Origin: Oscillatoria sp. SIO1A7
GTDB lineage: Bacteria; Cyanobacteriota; Cyanobacteriia; Cyanobacteriales; Laspinemataceae
Reading direction: 5' to 3'
Assembly (NCBI GenBank): GCA_010672965.1
Contig: JAAHFN010000002.1
Location: 169,912-233,911 of the forward strand
Length of the DNA stretch: 64,000 nt
A program made the translations under genes and the position numbers. The notes below the pieces were generated by a model, which saw only the letters and a program-made list of their open reading frames with translations, ran no database searches and was not told the DNA's origin. Shown here piece by piece: positions 33,472 through 43,387 of this stretch (the stretch's first letter is position 1; every line of letters starts with the position of its first letter).

Positions 33472-33612
33472 GTCTGTCAAGAAATAATTGCGCCCACAAG
33501 CATCGGGCCGAAGGGCCGAAGGGCATCGGGCCGAAGGGCAAGCCCCGTAGGCGTAGCCCGCCCTCCGGGGCGTAGGGGCGGCTACGCCTACGGAAAAAAT
33601 TGCTCGACGTCT
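33472..33612. repeat. Dispersed element F
   Basis: GGTCTGTCAAGAAATAATTG, ATCGGGCCGAAGGGC repeats, then CGTAGGCGTAGCCCGCCCTC and GGGGCGGCTACGCCTACGG, palindromic. The same modules occur at 44395-44537 (with TTGACAGACTAC at the end). Confidence 0.75.
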
Positions 33613-33619
33613 GGTGCGC

Positions 33620-34058
33620 GGTGCTACCCAAGAAAAAGGGTCCGTGCCTAGCTCCCGAACTTAAAACTTTAGGACTTACGCAAATTGTCGGATTTAAAGC
33701 TAGATATAGAGTCTTATGCGCAGTCTAAGACAATACATAAGGAGTCTATGCGTAAGTCCCGAACTTAAAACTTATAGCAGTAAGCGGTCAGCTATCAGCA
33801 GTCAGCTTGAGCGCCAAAGCCTTGCCACGTTCGAGCTATTGGCACTTTGATTCCTGTCCGCGCCCGAGCGTCGGTAATGCTATAAAACTTAAAACTTAAA
33901 ACTCAAAACGGTGCTACCCAAGAAAAAGGGTCCGTGCCTAACTCCGGAAGTTATAAACTTTAAAAATTACGCAAATTGTCGGATTTAAGGCTACATATAG
34001 CGTCTTGTGCGCATTGATAAGACTACATAAGGAGTCTATGCGTAAGTCCCGAACTGAA
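33620..34058. repeat. ~150-bp direct duplication with family E MITEs, split by a family B MITE
   Basis: GGTGCTACCCAAGAAAAAGG at 33620 and again at 33909; both copies continue through TTACGCAAATTGTCGGATTT and end CTATGCGTAAGTCCCGAACT. The copies carry family E MITEs (33671-33760, 33960-34050). Between them a family B element (33776-33885). Confidence 0.85.
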
Positions 34059-34136
34059 AACTGAAAACTCAAAACTCAAAACTCAAAACTCTATTAATAT
34101 AAGGTTGCAACCCCTAAGAAAATTGGGTAACCGGCT

Positions 34137-37100
34137 GTGACAGAAGCAAAAAACTACAAAGATACCGTAAGCCTGCCCCAGACAGGATTTGAAATGCGAG
34201 CTAACGCTGCCAAGCGAGAGCCCGCCATACAGGCATTTTGGGCAGAGAACCAGATTTACGAGCAACTGTCGCAGGAGAATCCCGGGCCAATTTTTATTTT
34301 GCACGACGGGCCGCCTTATGCCAACGGTTCTCTGCATATTGGCCACGCCCTGAACAAGACCCTCAAAGACATAATCAACCGCTATCAACTCCTCCAAGGG
34401 CGCAAGGTTCGCTACATACCGGGCTGGGACTGCCACGGTATGCCCATCGAGCTGAAAGTTTTGAAACAAATGAAGCCGGAGGATAGAGAGACCCTGACGC
34501 CGTTGAAGCTGCGACAAAAGGCTAAGAAGTTTGCTCTCAAGGCCGTAACCGAGCAGAGCAAAGATTTTCAGCGCTATGGCGTCTGGGGAGATTGGGATTA
34601 TCCTTATCTAACCCTGCAACCGGAATACGAAGCGGCTCAGATAGGCGTTTTTGGGGAAATGGTGCTCAAAGGCTATATCTATCGGGGGCTCAAGCCGGTT
34701 CACTGGAGCCCGAGTTCCAAAACCGCCCTGGCCGAGGCAGAACTGGAATATCCCGATAATCATGTTTCGCGCAGCATCTATGTCGCTTTTCCCATCGTTG
34801 CTCTGGCACCGACCCTGCCCCCAGACTGGCAGAAATATTTGCCCAATCTCTCAGCGGCTATCTGGACTACTACGCCCTGGACGATTCCGGGCAACTTGGC
34901 GACTAGCGTAAACCCAGGGCTGACTTATGCTGTGGTCAAGATGGGGGAAGAGGAAAAATATTTAATAGTGGCGGCGGATTTGGTCGATCGCCTTTCGGAA
35001 GTCCTGGCAACAAAGCTAACGGTGGAAGCTACCGCTAAAGGCGCAGCTCTAGAACATTGCTGCTATCGCCACCCGATCTTTGACCGAGAAAGCGAAATAG
35101 TTATCGGCGGCGATTATGTGACTACCGATTCCGGTACGGGATTGGTTCATACCGCACCGGGTCACGGTTTGGAAGACTATGGCGTAGGACAGCGCTATGG
35201 CTTGCCTATCTTCGCGCCGGTAGATGAAAGCGGCAATTTTACTGAAGAAGCGGGCCAATTTGCGGGGCTAAACGTCTTGGGCAGTGGCAATGCAGCGGTA
35301 ATCGGGGCTCTCGAAGGGGTCGGAGCATTGCTGAAGGAAGAAGCCTATAACCATAAGTATCCTTATGACTGGCGAACAAAGGAACCGACTATCTTTCGAG
35401 CTACGGAGCAGTGGTTTGCTTCTGTGGAGGGATTCCGGGAAATGGCTCTGGAAGCGATCGAGGATGTGCAATGGATTCCGGCGAAAGGACAAAACCGGAT
35501 TACGGCAATGGTGGGCGATCGCTCGGATTGGTGTATCTCCCGGCAGCGCAGTTGGGGACTGCCGATTCCCGTATTCTACGAGGAAGAAACCGGCGAACCG
35601 CTTCTAAATCAAGAAACCATTGCCCACGTTCAAGCAGTTTTTGCCGAGAAAGGTTCCGATGCTTGGTGGTATATGGCAGTGGAAGCGCTGTTGCCGGAAG
35701 CCTATCGCGACAACGGTAAAAAATACCGCAAGGGCACGGACACAATGGATGTCTGGTTTGACTCCGGTTCCTCTTGGGCAGCGGTGGTTGGAGTCCGAGA
35801 AGGACTGAGCTATCCGGTGGATATTTATCTGGAAGGGTCAGACCAGCACCGGGGTTGGTTCCAATCTAGCTTGCTAACGAGCGTCGCGACTAAAGGGCGC
35901 TCTCCTTACAATACTGTCTTGACTCACGGCTTTGTCCTCGACGAGCAAGGGCGGAAGATGAGCAAGTCTTTGGGCAATGTGGTGGATCCGAAAGTAGTTA
36001 TTGAAGGGGGCAAGAATAAGAAGGAAGAGCCGGCATTCGGGGCCGATGTGCTGCGGCTGTGGGTCTCTTCGGTGGATTACTCTTCGGATGTGACCCTGAG
36101 CAAGAATATCGTCAAGCAGATGGCGGATATCTATCGCAAAATCCGCAATACGGCTCGCTTCTTGTTGGGAAATCTATATGATTTTGACCCGCAGCGGGAT
36201 GCAGTGCCCTACGAAGAGCTGCCAGATTTGGATAAATATATGCTGCACCGGATGACGGAGGTGTTTGCAGAGGTGACTGATGCTTTTGAGAGCTATCAGT
36301 TTTTCCGCTTTTTCCAAACGGTGCAGAATTTCTGCGTGGTGGATTTGTCTAATTTCTATTTGGATAGCGGCAAAGACCGACTTTATATTAGTGGGGCGAA
36401 TGCTTACCGGCGGCGGAGCTGTCAGACGGTGTTGGCAATTGCGGTGGAGAATCTGGCGCGGGCGATCGCTCCGGTGCTGTGCCATACCGCAGAGGATATC
36501 TGGCAGAATCTCCCGTACTCGACTCCTTATAAGTCGGTGTTTCAATCCGGCTGGCTGACAATAGAAGCAGAATGGCACAATCCAGAATTGGCAAAATTGT
36601 GGCAGGCGCTGCGGGAAATTCGCGATCCGGTTAACCAAGTTCTGGAGTCAGCCCGCCAAAACAAGATGCTGGGTTCTTCTTTGGAAGCGAAGGTGCTGCT
36701 CTATACTCCCGATGCTCAGCTGAGCGAAAAGCTAAAAGCGCTGAACAAGAGCGATCGCGCCCCAGACAATGGGAGCTACGGCAATACCAGTACGGCAGAA
36801 GAAGGCCAACCGCAATCAGAGCAAACCCCAGAAGCTTCTACCCCAACGGCGGCGGTCGCGGAAACAGCAATCCCAGTTGGCGAAAAAGCTCAGGATAGCT
36901 CTTTTAGTTTTAACTCGTTGGGCAAGGTGCTATTTTTATTGCCATCTTTGCCCTACGCGATCGAGGAATTTATAGGCAAATACCAGCGAGCGATCGTCAC
37001 GGTTGCTTTGCTGCTAGGAACGGCATTGGCTGTGGATTTAACAGCGGCGGTGCTTTCTGCGGTTAATAGTATTCCCGGCTTGCCAACCCTGTTTGAACTT

Positions 37101-37613
37101 ATTGGCATCGGATATTCGTTTTGGTTTGTCTGTCGCTATTTGATCTTGGCAGCAACTCGCCAGGAGCTAGGGCAGAAAATTGCTACTTGGCAAGAGGAAA
37201 TAGCCGGCAAGCAGGAGGCAAGCGCAGAACTAAGCGCCCAAGCTACCAGCCCGTCTTCGCTTCCCGAGGAAAAAGTTGTTTCTCCAGAAACCTCTGTGCC
37301 GGAGGAAATGCCAGCAAGTTCGCCCCTACCAGAAAAACCAGAACCAGAAGAACAGAAAGCTTCTCTCGCTGGCAATGGGGTGGATGAATTGCGCTATCTG
37401 TTTATTTGTTCCCAGGTGGAGCTGCTGGACTCTCCATCTGCCCTAGCCGAATTGGAATATAAGATGGTTTCCGATAACTTGGCCGTGGGGGTAGTGAAAG
37501 CAGATGGGGTTAAGTGCGATCGCTGCTGGAATTATTCCACCCGCGTTGGCGAGAACCCAGAGCATCCGACTATCTGCGAGCGGTGCGTCTCGGCTCTAGC
37601 GGGGGATTTTTAG
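34137..37613 (+). CDS. ileS: Isoleucyl-tRNA synthetase with inserted CAAD membrane domain
   Basis: Charges tRNA-Ile with isoleucine. 1158 residues, about 200 longer than standard bacterial IleRS. Class I signatures HIGH (67-70, SLHIGHALNK) and KMSKS (607-611), editing domain (about 190-390, TTPWTIPGN and DSGTGLVHTAPGHGLEDYG), and a C-terminal zinc site (CDRCWNYS ... CERC, about 1127-1148). Between the anticodon-binding part and the zinc site sits an acidic linker and a CAAD domain (about 915-1030) with two hydrophobic segments (VTVALLLGTALAVDLTAAVL and FELIGIGYSFWFVCRYLILA), by family knowledge a thylakoid anchor. GTG start. Single gene after a repeat-rich leader. Confidence 0.95.
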   Translation: MTEAKNYKDTVSLPQTGFEMRANAAKREPAIQAFWAENQIYEQLSQENPGPIFILHDGPPYANGSLHIGHALNKTLKDIINRYQLLQGRKVRYIPGWDCHGMPIELKVLKQMKPEDRETLTPLKLRQKAKKFALKAVTEQSKDFQRYGVWGDWDYPYLTLQPEYEAAQIGVFGEMVLKGYIYRGLKPVHWSPSSKTALAEAELEYPDNHVSRSIYVAFPIVALAPTLPPDWQKYLPNLSAAIWTTTPWTIPGNLATSVNPGLTYAVVKMGEEEKYLIVAADLVDRLSEVLATKLTVEATAKGAALEHCCYRHPIFDRESEIVIGGDYVTTDSGTGLVHTAPGHGLEDYGVGQRYGLPIFAPVDESGNFTEEAGQFAGLNVLGSGNAAVIGALEGVGALLKEEAYNHKYPYDWRTKEPTIFRATEQWFASVEGFREMALEAIEDVQWIPAKGQNRITAMVGDRSDWCISRQRSWGLPIPVFYEEETGEPLLNQETIAHVQAVFAEKGSDAWWYMAVEALLPEAYRDNGKKYRKGTDTMDVWFDSGSSWAAVVGVREGLSYPVDIYLEGSDQHRGWFQSSLLTSVATKGRSPYNTVLTHGFVLDEQGRKMSKSLGNVVDPKVVIEGGKNKKEEPAFGADVLRLWVSSVDYSSDVTLSKNIVKQMADIYRKIRNTARFLLGNLYDFDPQRDAVPYEELPDLDKYMLHRMTEVFAEVTDAFESYQFFRFFQTVQNFCVVDLSNFYLDSGKDRLYISGANAYRRRSCQTVLAIAVENLARAIAPVLCHTAEDIWQNLPYSTPYKSVFQSGWLTIEAEWHNPELAKLWQALREIRDPVNQVLESARQNKMLGSSLEAKVLLYTPDAQLSEKLKALNKSDRAPDNGSYGNTSTAEEGQPQSEQTPEASTPTAAVAETAIPVGEKAQDSSFSFNSLGKVLFLLPSLPYAIEEFIGKYQRAIVTVALLLGTALAVDLTAAVLSAVNSIPGLPTLFELIGIGYSFWFVCRYLILAATRQELGQKIATWQEEIAGKQEASAELSAQATSPSSLPEEKVVSPETSVPEEMPASSPLPEKPEPEEQKASLAGNGVDELRYLFICSQVELLDSPSALAELEYKMVSDNLAVGVVKADGVKCDRCWNYSTRVGENPEHPTICERCVSALAGDF

Positions 37614-37620
37614 CCCTCGG

Positions 37621-37776
37621 CTAGGGTGTAGGGTGTAGGGTGTAGGGTGTAGGGTCTGAAAAGGGTGGAGATTTGTGGGGAGAGAATTTTGTTTAATTAA
37701 TTCTTCCCCCTCTTCACTCTGTTCACCCCTCCCTCCTTCTTCCCCTACACCCTACACCCTACACCCTACACCCTGT
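37621..37776. repeat. Inverted GTGTAGG / CCTACAC arrays
   Basis: GGGTGTA heptamers at 37623-37655 and CACCCTA heptamers at 37744-37776, opposite orientation, separated by about 90 bp between the convergent ileS and parA-like genes. They could form a long hairpin. Confidence 0.85.
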
Positions 37777-37778
37777 TT

Positions 37779-38717
37779 TCAATCCAAATTAACCAAGTTT
37801 AGCTTGCTTTTTTGCTGCCTCATATCCATAATAGTCTGCAATTTATGGAGAAATTCTTGGCTCAGCTTAACAAAAGCTTGGGCTCCCGAGGATTTGGGGT
37901 GAGCGAAGACAACGGGTTGAAAGCGATCGACAGCTTTGGAAACATTGACATCTTCGGGGATGCGGGTTGTGAATATTTTGGCTTTTCCGAAATCATCGTG
38001 AACGCGGCGCATCACTTGCTTGTAATATCGACCGCTTAATAAATTCCCCGACAGAGTGAAAGCAATGCCAATCAGTTCTATTTGCAGGGGATTGTCAAAT
38101 TTATAGGTTTCTCGAAGTCGATTGATTCGCCTCTCTAGCAACTGAATGCCAATAATAGATAAAGGTTCTGGCTTAGCTGGTAACAGGTAAAAATCGCTGC
38201 AAACCAAGGCGCTCCGGGTTAAAAGGCTATAGCCCGGAGCGCAATCTAGGATAATGAAGTCATAATCTGTCATAGCCGGTTGTAAAATTTCGCGAATTAA
38301 TCCAAATTCCAATTGATTCCAAACTTGCTGAAAGTCATCTTTAACAAACCTTAGTGCTTTTTGATGCAGTATTTCTGAAACCATAAATTCGTCGTAAATA
38401 TCGATATCTCCTGACAATAGATCCAGCCCTTTAACGTTGCCAATGTAAGGTTCGATAGCATCCTTAATATAGGTCTTTGACTCGCCAAAAGGTTGGATAA
38501 CTTGATTTACTAAGTATTTTAAAGTTCGTTTTTCTTTGCGAAGCTTATCAAATTTATGGGGAGAAACTAGGCTAAGGGTTGCACTAATTTGACTGTCGAG
38601 ATCTACTACTAAAACCCGCTTGCCATGATGTTTAGCCAAAGCAGCGGCCAAGTTGACAGTTAGGGTCGTCTTGCCAACTCCGCCTTTCATATTGGCAGTT
38701 GCGATGATATATGCCAT
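37779..38717 (-). CDS. ParA family ATPase
   Basis: 312 residues. Deviant Walker A KGGVGKTT (11-18), VVDLDSQISATLSL (about 36-49), DFIILDCAPGYSLLTRSALV (about 152-171, Walker B), and PAKPEPLSIIGIQLLERRIN. MinD/ParA ATPases position cargo such as plasmids, carboxysomes or chromosomes. No parB-like or McdB-like partner is adjacent, so cargo is not known. The length is above average due to the loop KFDKLRKEKRTLKYLVNQVI. Start MAYIIATANMKGG matches the family. Confidence 0.88.
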   Translation of the reverse strand: MAYIIATANMKGGVGKTTLTVNLAAALAKHHGKRVLVVDLDSQISATLSLVSPHKFDKLRKEKRTLKYLVNQVIQPFGESKTYIKDAIEPYIGNVKGLDLLSGDIDIYDEFMVSEILHQKALRFVKDDFQQVWNQLEFGLIREILQPAMTDYDFIILDCAPGYSLLTRSALVCSDFYLLPAKPEPLSIIGIQLLERRINRLRETYKFDNPLQIELIGIAFTLSGNLLSGRYYKQVMRRVHDDFGKAKIFTTRIPEDVNVSKAVDRFQPVVFAHPKSSGAQAFVKLSQEFLHKLQTIMDMRQQKSKLNLVNLD

Positions 38718-38796
38718 TTATAGGACCCTCTTTGGTGGAACGAACGCCGGAGCCTTATGCTAGGTGGCGCAATCTCTCGGTATTGTAAAGACTCTA

Positions 38797-38950
38797 TTGG
38801 GAATTGGGAATTGGGAATTGGGCATTGGACATTGGACATTGGACATTGGTAGGTCCCATTGTACCCTTGTACCCATGTCCCTTGTCCCCCAGTCCCCCGG
38901 TCTCCCAGTCCCCCGGTCCCCATGTCCCCATGTCCCCTTGTCCATGTCCC
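38797..38950. repeat. STRR tracts
   Basis: GGGAATT (38797-38820), GGACATT (38822-38850), then CCCAGTC/CCCCGGT and CCCATGT heptamers to about 38950. Confidence 0.85.
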
Positions 38951-39156
38951 CGGATTACAGACGAAAAGCAGTAGCAGCAAATTCTGAGATTTATCCTGAG
39001 ATCTATATAGATAAGTAAAGCAATTGGGCGCAAACAATAGGCATTTAGGTGGGAACGAGTTAAGTTTTATTAAGAAACGTCGCCGGATCTTGCGCTGGTA
39101 ATTATAAAAACTTCATAATTAACCCGAGCTATATTCAGTTTCTAGCCAGAGTCCCA

Positions 39157-39181
39157 CAGCAGCGGGGATCTAAATCCTGCA
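39157..39181 (+). promoter_or_regulatory. Hairpin in the leader of the Ala/Lys/Pro-rich gene
   Basis: GGATCTAA (about 39165) pairs with TTAGATCC over a 9-nt loop, about 100 bp upstream of the start codon at 39279. A possible 5' UTR structure; no poly-T follows. Confidence 0.4.
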
Positions 39182-39278
39182 GTTAGATCCGGCACTTAGA
39201 CGATCCTGCACTGACTAGATACTGCGCCTCTATTCGGAGGCTTGATGAGAGCAATAAGAAATATTAGGAGCAATTTAC

Positions 39279-39716
39279 ATGGTAGGTCCTCTCAAAAAAA
39301 TCTTAGGCAAAAAGTCTGAATATGCAGTTGAAATTGGCGAAGCCAAGCCTGCAGCTCCCGCTAAGCCAGAAGCGCCTAAAGCAGAAGCGCCACCAGCTCC
39401 CGCCGCGCCTGCTGCTAAGGAAGCTCCCGCGCCTGCTGCCAAGGAAGCTAAGGCACCTAAAGCCAAAGCTGCTAAAGAACCTAAAGCCAAAGCTGCTAAG
39501 GCACCTAAAGCCAAAGCCGCTAAAGCACCTAAAGCTAAAGCTGCTCCAGAGCCAACCCCTAAAGCGGTTTTGGCCCCAGCTACTGCCCCCAAAGCGCCGG
39601 AGCCAGTAGCTGGGTTTGCCACTCGCTATTTAGTATCTAACGGCAATACCTCTCGTCGGCGTCCGGGTCCAAATATGCAGTCTTTCCTAGATATGGCTCG
39701 TACAGTTAAAAAATAA
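39279..39716 (+). CDS. Ala/Lys/Pro-rich low-complexity protein with conserved ends
   Basis: 145 residues. The N-terminus MVGPLKKILGKKSEYAVEIG and the C-terminus RYLVSNGNTSRRRPGPNMQS (with FLDMARTVKK) look conserved, while residues about 24-112 are low complexity (PKAKAAKAPKAKAAK repeats) resembling histone H1-like tails. Very basic, so nucleic-acid binding is plausible. TAGGAG at 39267-39272 gives a good ribosome site eight bases before ATG. A long (200 bp) leader suggests regulation. Function unknown. Confidence 0.75.
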   Translation: MVGPLKKILGKKSEYAVEIGEAKPAAPAKPEAPKAEAPPAPAAPAAKEAPAPAAKEAKAPKAKAAKEPKAKAAKAPKAKAAKAPKAKAAPEPTPKAVLAPATAPKAPEPVAGFATRYLVSNGNTSRRRPGPNMQSFLDMARTVKK

Positions 39717-39772
39717 ATTGCTGGCTACTTATAGGGGTCTGTCTGGTTTATGATTGTAGGTTTGACAGACTG

Positions 39773-40636
39773 CTAGGAGAAAATATATGGTGCGATCGCT
39801 CTGGCTTCGAGGACAGCAGCGGCTAGGGATGCGGCAAAAATTGGGGCAGTTCTAGCGGTGAGGATTCTCCGTCCCAGAGAAACTGCGACAAAACCAGCAG
39901 CGATCGCCAATTCGACTTCTGCTCTCGTCCATCCTCCCTCTGGCCCAGTGGCAATGAGAATTGAAGATGAACCAGAAGATGGGAATGCAGAATCGGGCGG
40001 CGAGGCAGACGGCTCTATAGTCGGCGAGCTGTCTTGGCCGCTAGCTAAATTACCTGTGGCTGAGTTACCGCTAGCTTTTTGCAAGCAATCGAGTAAATGA
40101 GGAGTATCGCCGCCAGCGAGAGTATCGCCGCGAGCTACGCAGATATAGCGATCGCTACCAGGTAAAGACAAACTTGCCTCAAAAGAAATAGGCTCGGCAA
40201 CGGTGGGAACTTGCTGGCGTTCGGATTGCTCGGCAGCTTCAGTAGCAATGCGTCGCCAGCGCTCTAGTTTGTGCTGGCTCGGTTTGAGTAGGGAACGCTG
40301 ACTCGTCACTGGATAAATCCGAGCGACTCCTATTTCTGTAGTCTGCCGAACTAGCTCGTCAAAAGCATTGTTGCCTTTAGGCATGGCTATTATGAGAGCT
40401 ATACCTGAGGGTAGTTCTGTCGCTGCGGGGATTGGTTCGAGTATTTTTGCTTTTTTCCCTTTCGCATCAGAGAGCGCCGCCAGCCACCAGTGCCCTTGCC
40501 CGTCCATCGCAATAAAGCGACCCCTATCTCCCAGACGCAATACCCCAATTAAATAATGTTGTTGAGAATAGCTCAGGATAATATGTTGGTCTTGGATTTG
40601 TTCCGGCGCTATCGTCAATCGTTGCAATTGAGCCAT
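39773..40636 (-). CDS. rsmE: 16S rRNA (uracil-1498-N3)-methyltransferase
   Basis: 287 residues from the ATG at 40634-40636 (MAQLQRLTIAPEQI); the longer frame is made of CCCAATG repeats. SPOUT-fold motifs: KGNNAFDELVRQTTEIGVAR (about 105-124), SERQQVPTVAEP, GPEGGWTRAEVELA and VSLGRRILTARTAP with the trefoil knot. A low-complexity insertion of about 40 residues (ASGNSATGNLASGQDSSPTI ...) lies between the two knot parts, after the substrate loop. Methylates m3U1498 in 16S rRNA using SAM. Single gene. Confidence 0.92.
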   Translation of the reverse strand: MAQLQRLTIAPEQIQDQHIILSYSQQHYLIGVLRLGDRGRFIAMDGQGHWWLAALSDAKGKKAKILEPIPAATELPSGIALIIAMPKGNNAFDELVRQTTEIGVARIYPVTSQRSLLKPSQHKLERWRRIATEAAEQSERQQVPTVAEPISFEASLSLPGSDRYICVARGDTLAGGDTPHLLDCLQKASGNSATGNLASGQDSSPTIEPSASPPDSAFPSSGSSSILIATGPEGGWTRAEVELAIAAGFVAVSLGRRILTARTAPIFAASLAAAVLEARAIAPYIFS

Positions 40637-40649
40637 TTTAGTAATCAAG

Positions 40650-40702
40650 AGCGCATGGGGTATTGGGCATGGGGCATTGGGCATGGGGCATTGGGCATTG
40701 GG
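40650..40702. repeat. GGGCATG/GGGCATT heptamers
   Basis: Alternating GGGCATG and GGGCATT runs in the upstream region of rsmE, joining the family E MITE at 40700. Confidence 0.85.
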
Positions 40703-40788
40703 ACTTACACAAGGACTCTAATTGTAGGGTGCGCAGTGCGCACGAGACTCTAGATGTAGGTATTAACCCGACTATTTGCGTAAGTCCT
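40700..40788. mobile_element. MITE, family E
   Basis: GGGACTTACACAAGGACTC at left, TTTGCGTAAGTCCT at right, interior TGCGCAGTGCGCAC palindrome. Confidence 0.75.
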
Positions 40789-40855
40789 GTTAAAACTTAA
40801 AATTTAAAACTTAAAATGCCAATGCCCAATTCCCTACACCCTATGCCCGTAAGGA

Positions 40856-42904
40856 TTATTCCTGCTTGCTTTTCAAATCTTGCAAGTAGGATTCAAGCGC
40901 CTCTTTAGCCAGATCGCTCATGTGTTTTCCCTGGCGTTCTGCTTCTGCTTTGAGGCCAGCGTAGATTTTCTCCGACACGTTAATGCGCCGACGAGGCGGA
41001 CGCTGAGATTTCGCGGGTAGCTTTGCCGAGCTAGTATCCGTTGCCAAAGCAGTTTCCGATTGCGCTGGCTCTGATGGGACTCCTGAAGTTTGCGGCTTTT
41101 CGCTTGGCCCTGGGGGAGAGACTTCCCGAGATTCGGGAACTGTTGTTGGCTGCGATCCGGGAATAAACGAATCGAAATTCATTGGCCAGCGATCGCAGAA
41201 ATCCCCAAAACTTTCCCCAGATAGTCGATTTTCCTTAAATTGGAGAAAAATCGGCTCTAGAAAAGTTTCCAGATAGTCATCTTTTAGCTTTTGGACAACG
41301 GGTTTTGCCAGCCGCGTCTGATGGGGAGAACCCCCGAGCCATACTTGATAGCTTTTTGGTCCGCTGCCCACTAACCCTAACTCTGCCACATAGGGGCGAC
41401 CGCAGCCATTAGGGCAGCCGGTCATCCGCACTACAAAATGCTCTTGCTCCAAGCCCACTTTTTGCAAAAGTTGCCGAATTCGCTCCAAAATGCTCGGAAT
41501 GATTCGCTCGGACTCGGTAATTGCCAATCCACAGGTGGGTAGAGCAGGGCAAGCCATCGAGTAACGCACCAAGGGATCGATTTCCGTTTCTGACTCAATG
41601 CCACAATCGGCGAGTATTTTCTGTATTTCTTCCTTATGTTGGACTGAAATATCTTGCAGAATCAGGTTTTGGTGCGGGGTTACGATAATCGGCAGCTTAA
41701 ACTTGGCAACAATTTCTCGCAGGGCAGTTTTTAGCTGGAGGGAATCTTTATCTTGGACTCGACCGTTGGCGATGGGAATACCTAGAAATAGCTGGTTGTC
41801 CCCTTGATCGTGCCATCCCAGAAAGTCTTGATATTTCCACTCGGGCAGGGGTTTGAATGGTTCTATAGGTTTGCCAAAATAGGTTTCTACGCTTTTCCGA
41901 AATTTCTCTACGCCCCAATCATTAATAAGATACTTGAGGCGAGCGTGACGGCGGTTCAAGCGATCGCCATAATCTCTTTGGGTAGCTACGATCGCTTTAA
42001 CCAGATCGTAAACATCTTCTTTGCTTACATATCCAATTTTGTCTGCGGCTCGGGCGAAGGTTTCTTCTTTATTGTGGGTGCGACCTAATCCCCCACCGGC
42101 GAAGACATTAAATCCTGCAAGAGAGCCCATTTCATTGCTGACGACGACCAAACCCAGATCTTGAGTGAAGATATCAACGGAGTTATCTCCCGGCACGGTG
42201 ACGCAGCATTTGAATTTGCGGGGCATATAGTTTGTGCCATAGATTGGCTCTTCCCCTTCATGGAAAATAGTGCCGTTGCTATTGCGTTTTCTTGCCTCTT
42301 TGACTGCGGGGTTTTCTTCGAGGGCGATTACCTTTTCCCCATCCAGCCATATTTCATGATAGGCGCCGGTTTGGGGGGCAAGCAAATCGGCAATATTATT
42401 GGCATATCGGCGGGCATAGTCATATTCTGGGCGATCGTGGAAAGGCGCTGGTGGAGCCATTACGTTTCTATTCAGGTCGCCGCAGGCACCCAAAGTCGAT
42501 CCCATATTTCTGACGATCTCGGCGATCGCGTTTTTGAGATTTTTTTTGAGTATGCCGTGAACTTGAAATCCTTGCCGGTTCGTTGCCCGGAGAGTGTGAT
42601 TGCCGTATTTGTCCGAGAGCCTATCTAGAGCCATATATAGCTCTGGCGGAATGAATCCACCCGGAGAACGGGTACGCAGCATAAATTGGTAGTCTTTTTC
42701 CTGCCCCTTGACCCGATTGTCCCGATTGTCTTGCTGGTACGAGCCATGAAACTTGAGAATCTGGATGCCCTCTTCTGAGAAATGGGTAGTCTCCTCCTGC
42801 AATTCAGAAGCTACGGGTTCTCGCAAGTAGTTGCTCCGCTCCTTTATACCTTCGAGTTTTGAGAGCTTGGGGGGGATGGCAGTTGTGGTAAAAGTATTGG
42901 ACAT
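40856..42904 (-). CDS. sir: Ferredoxin-sulfite reductase with C-terminal ribbon-helix-helix-like tail
   Basis: Six-electron reduction of sulfite to sulfide in assimilation, ferredoxin-dependent. 682 residues from the ATG at 42902-42904 ([20 protein letters not shown]). The Cys ligands for the 4Fe-4S/siroheme centre are CPALPTC (about 451-457) and GCPNGC (about 493-497). Substrate-binding [12 protein letters not shown] and RGNLNRN-type motifs are present ([13 protein letters not shown]). After about 590 a Pro/Ser linker leads to [20 protein letters not shown] with [16 protein letters not shown], a ribbon-helix-helix-like DNA-binding pattern not part of the enzyme core. Some plant SiRs compact DNA in plastid nucleoids, so a DNA role is possible (inference). 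Single gene. Confidence 0.93.
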   Translation of the reverse strand: MSNTFTTTAIPPKLSKLEGIKERSNYLREPVASELQEETTHFSEEGIQILKFHGSYQQDNRDNRVKGQEKDYQFMLRTRSPGGFIPPELYMALDRLSDKYGNHTLRATNRQGFQVHGILKKNLKNAIAEIVRNMGSTLGACGDLNRNVMAPPAPFHDRPEYDYARRYANNIADLLAPQTGAYHEIWLDGEKVIALEENPAVKEARKRNSNGTIFHEGEEPIYGTNYMPRKFKCCVTVPGDNSVDIFTQDLGLVVVSNEMGSLAGFNVFAGGGLGRTHNKEETFARAADKIGYVSKEDVYDLVKAIVATQRDYGDRLNRRHARLKYLINDWGVEKFRKSVETYFGKPIEPFKPLPEWKYQDFLGWHDQGDNQLFLGIPIANGRVQDKDSLQLKTALREIVAKFKLPIIVTPHQNLILQDISVQHKEEIQKILADCGIESETEIDPLVRYSMACPALPTCGLAITESERIIPSILERIRQLLQKVGLEQEHFVVRMTGCPNGCGRPYVAELGLVGSGPKSYQVWLGGSPHQTRLAKPVVQKLKDDYLETFLEPIFLQFKENRLSGESFGDFCDRWPMNFDSFIPGSQPTTVPESREVSPPGPSEKPQTSGVPSEPAQSETALATDTSSAKLPAKSQRPPRRRINVSEKIYAGLKAEAERQGKHMSDLAKEALESYLQDLKSKQE

Positions 42905-43015
42905 TATTATTTGGTTACAAGTTGCCAATAACAAAATAAATACGCCGATTGATAGAATTAAACCCGAGTTACCAATAAGCCGGAAGGGCGTTTTTGGGAA
43001 AATTTCGCCTTTGGG

Positions 43016-43123
43016 CTATATGAGGTTGAACCGGGCTGGGATGACCGAGATGGACTCGCTCCCCTTCTTCGTAAAGGCGCGATCGGTATTTAGTTTGGCC
43101 GCAATTGCAGCAATCTGACCCAT
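43016..43123 (-). CDS. Possible 35-residue small protein
   Basis: ATG at 43121-43123 to TAG 43016: MGQIAAIAAKLNTDRAFTKK followed by GSESISVIPARFNLI. The composition is protein-like (balanced, amphipathic first half) and the codon use resembles neighbours. It lies between sir and the FTR1 remnant, where nothing else is found. No strong ribosome site (GATAAG). Family not known; may be spurious. Confidence 0.35.
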   Translation of the reverse strand: MGQIAAIAAKLNTDRAFTKKGSESISVIPARFNLI

Positions 43124-43387
43124 CTTATCACTATTAAGAGCAAGACTGGATCCATAGACAACAGCCAAAAGTTAAGTTTTCATGGGCAATTAGTTCGTCG
43201 CCAGAGCAAAGCTATAATATTTTCTTAAGCTTTGAGCAGCCATAAGCAAGGGAGGTAAGAAGAGGCCGCGCTCCAGCTTGGTCTTGAGTCCAACAGCCTT
43301 CCAATAGCCAACAGACCCAGAACCGAGGTTACCCTAAAATTCAATATTCAGGTAGCCTCAAAGAAATAGACATTAAACGAAAGACTG

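Noticed and set aside
34083..34517. Minus-strand frame overlapping the ileS start
   Set aside because: Shadow of a strongly supported ileS reading frame.
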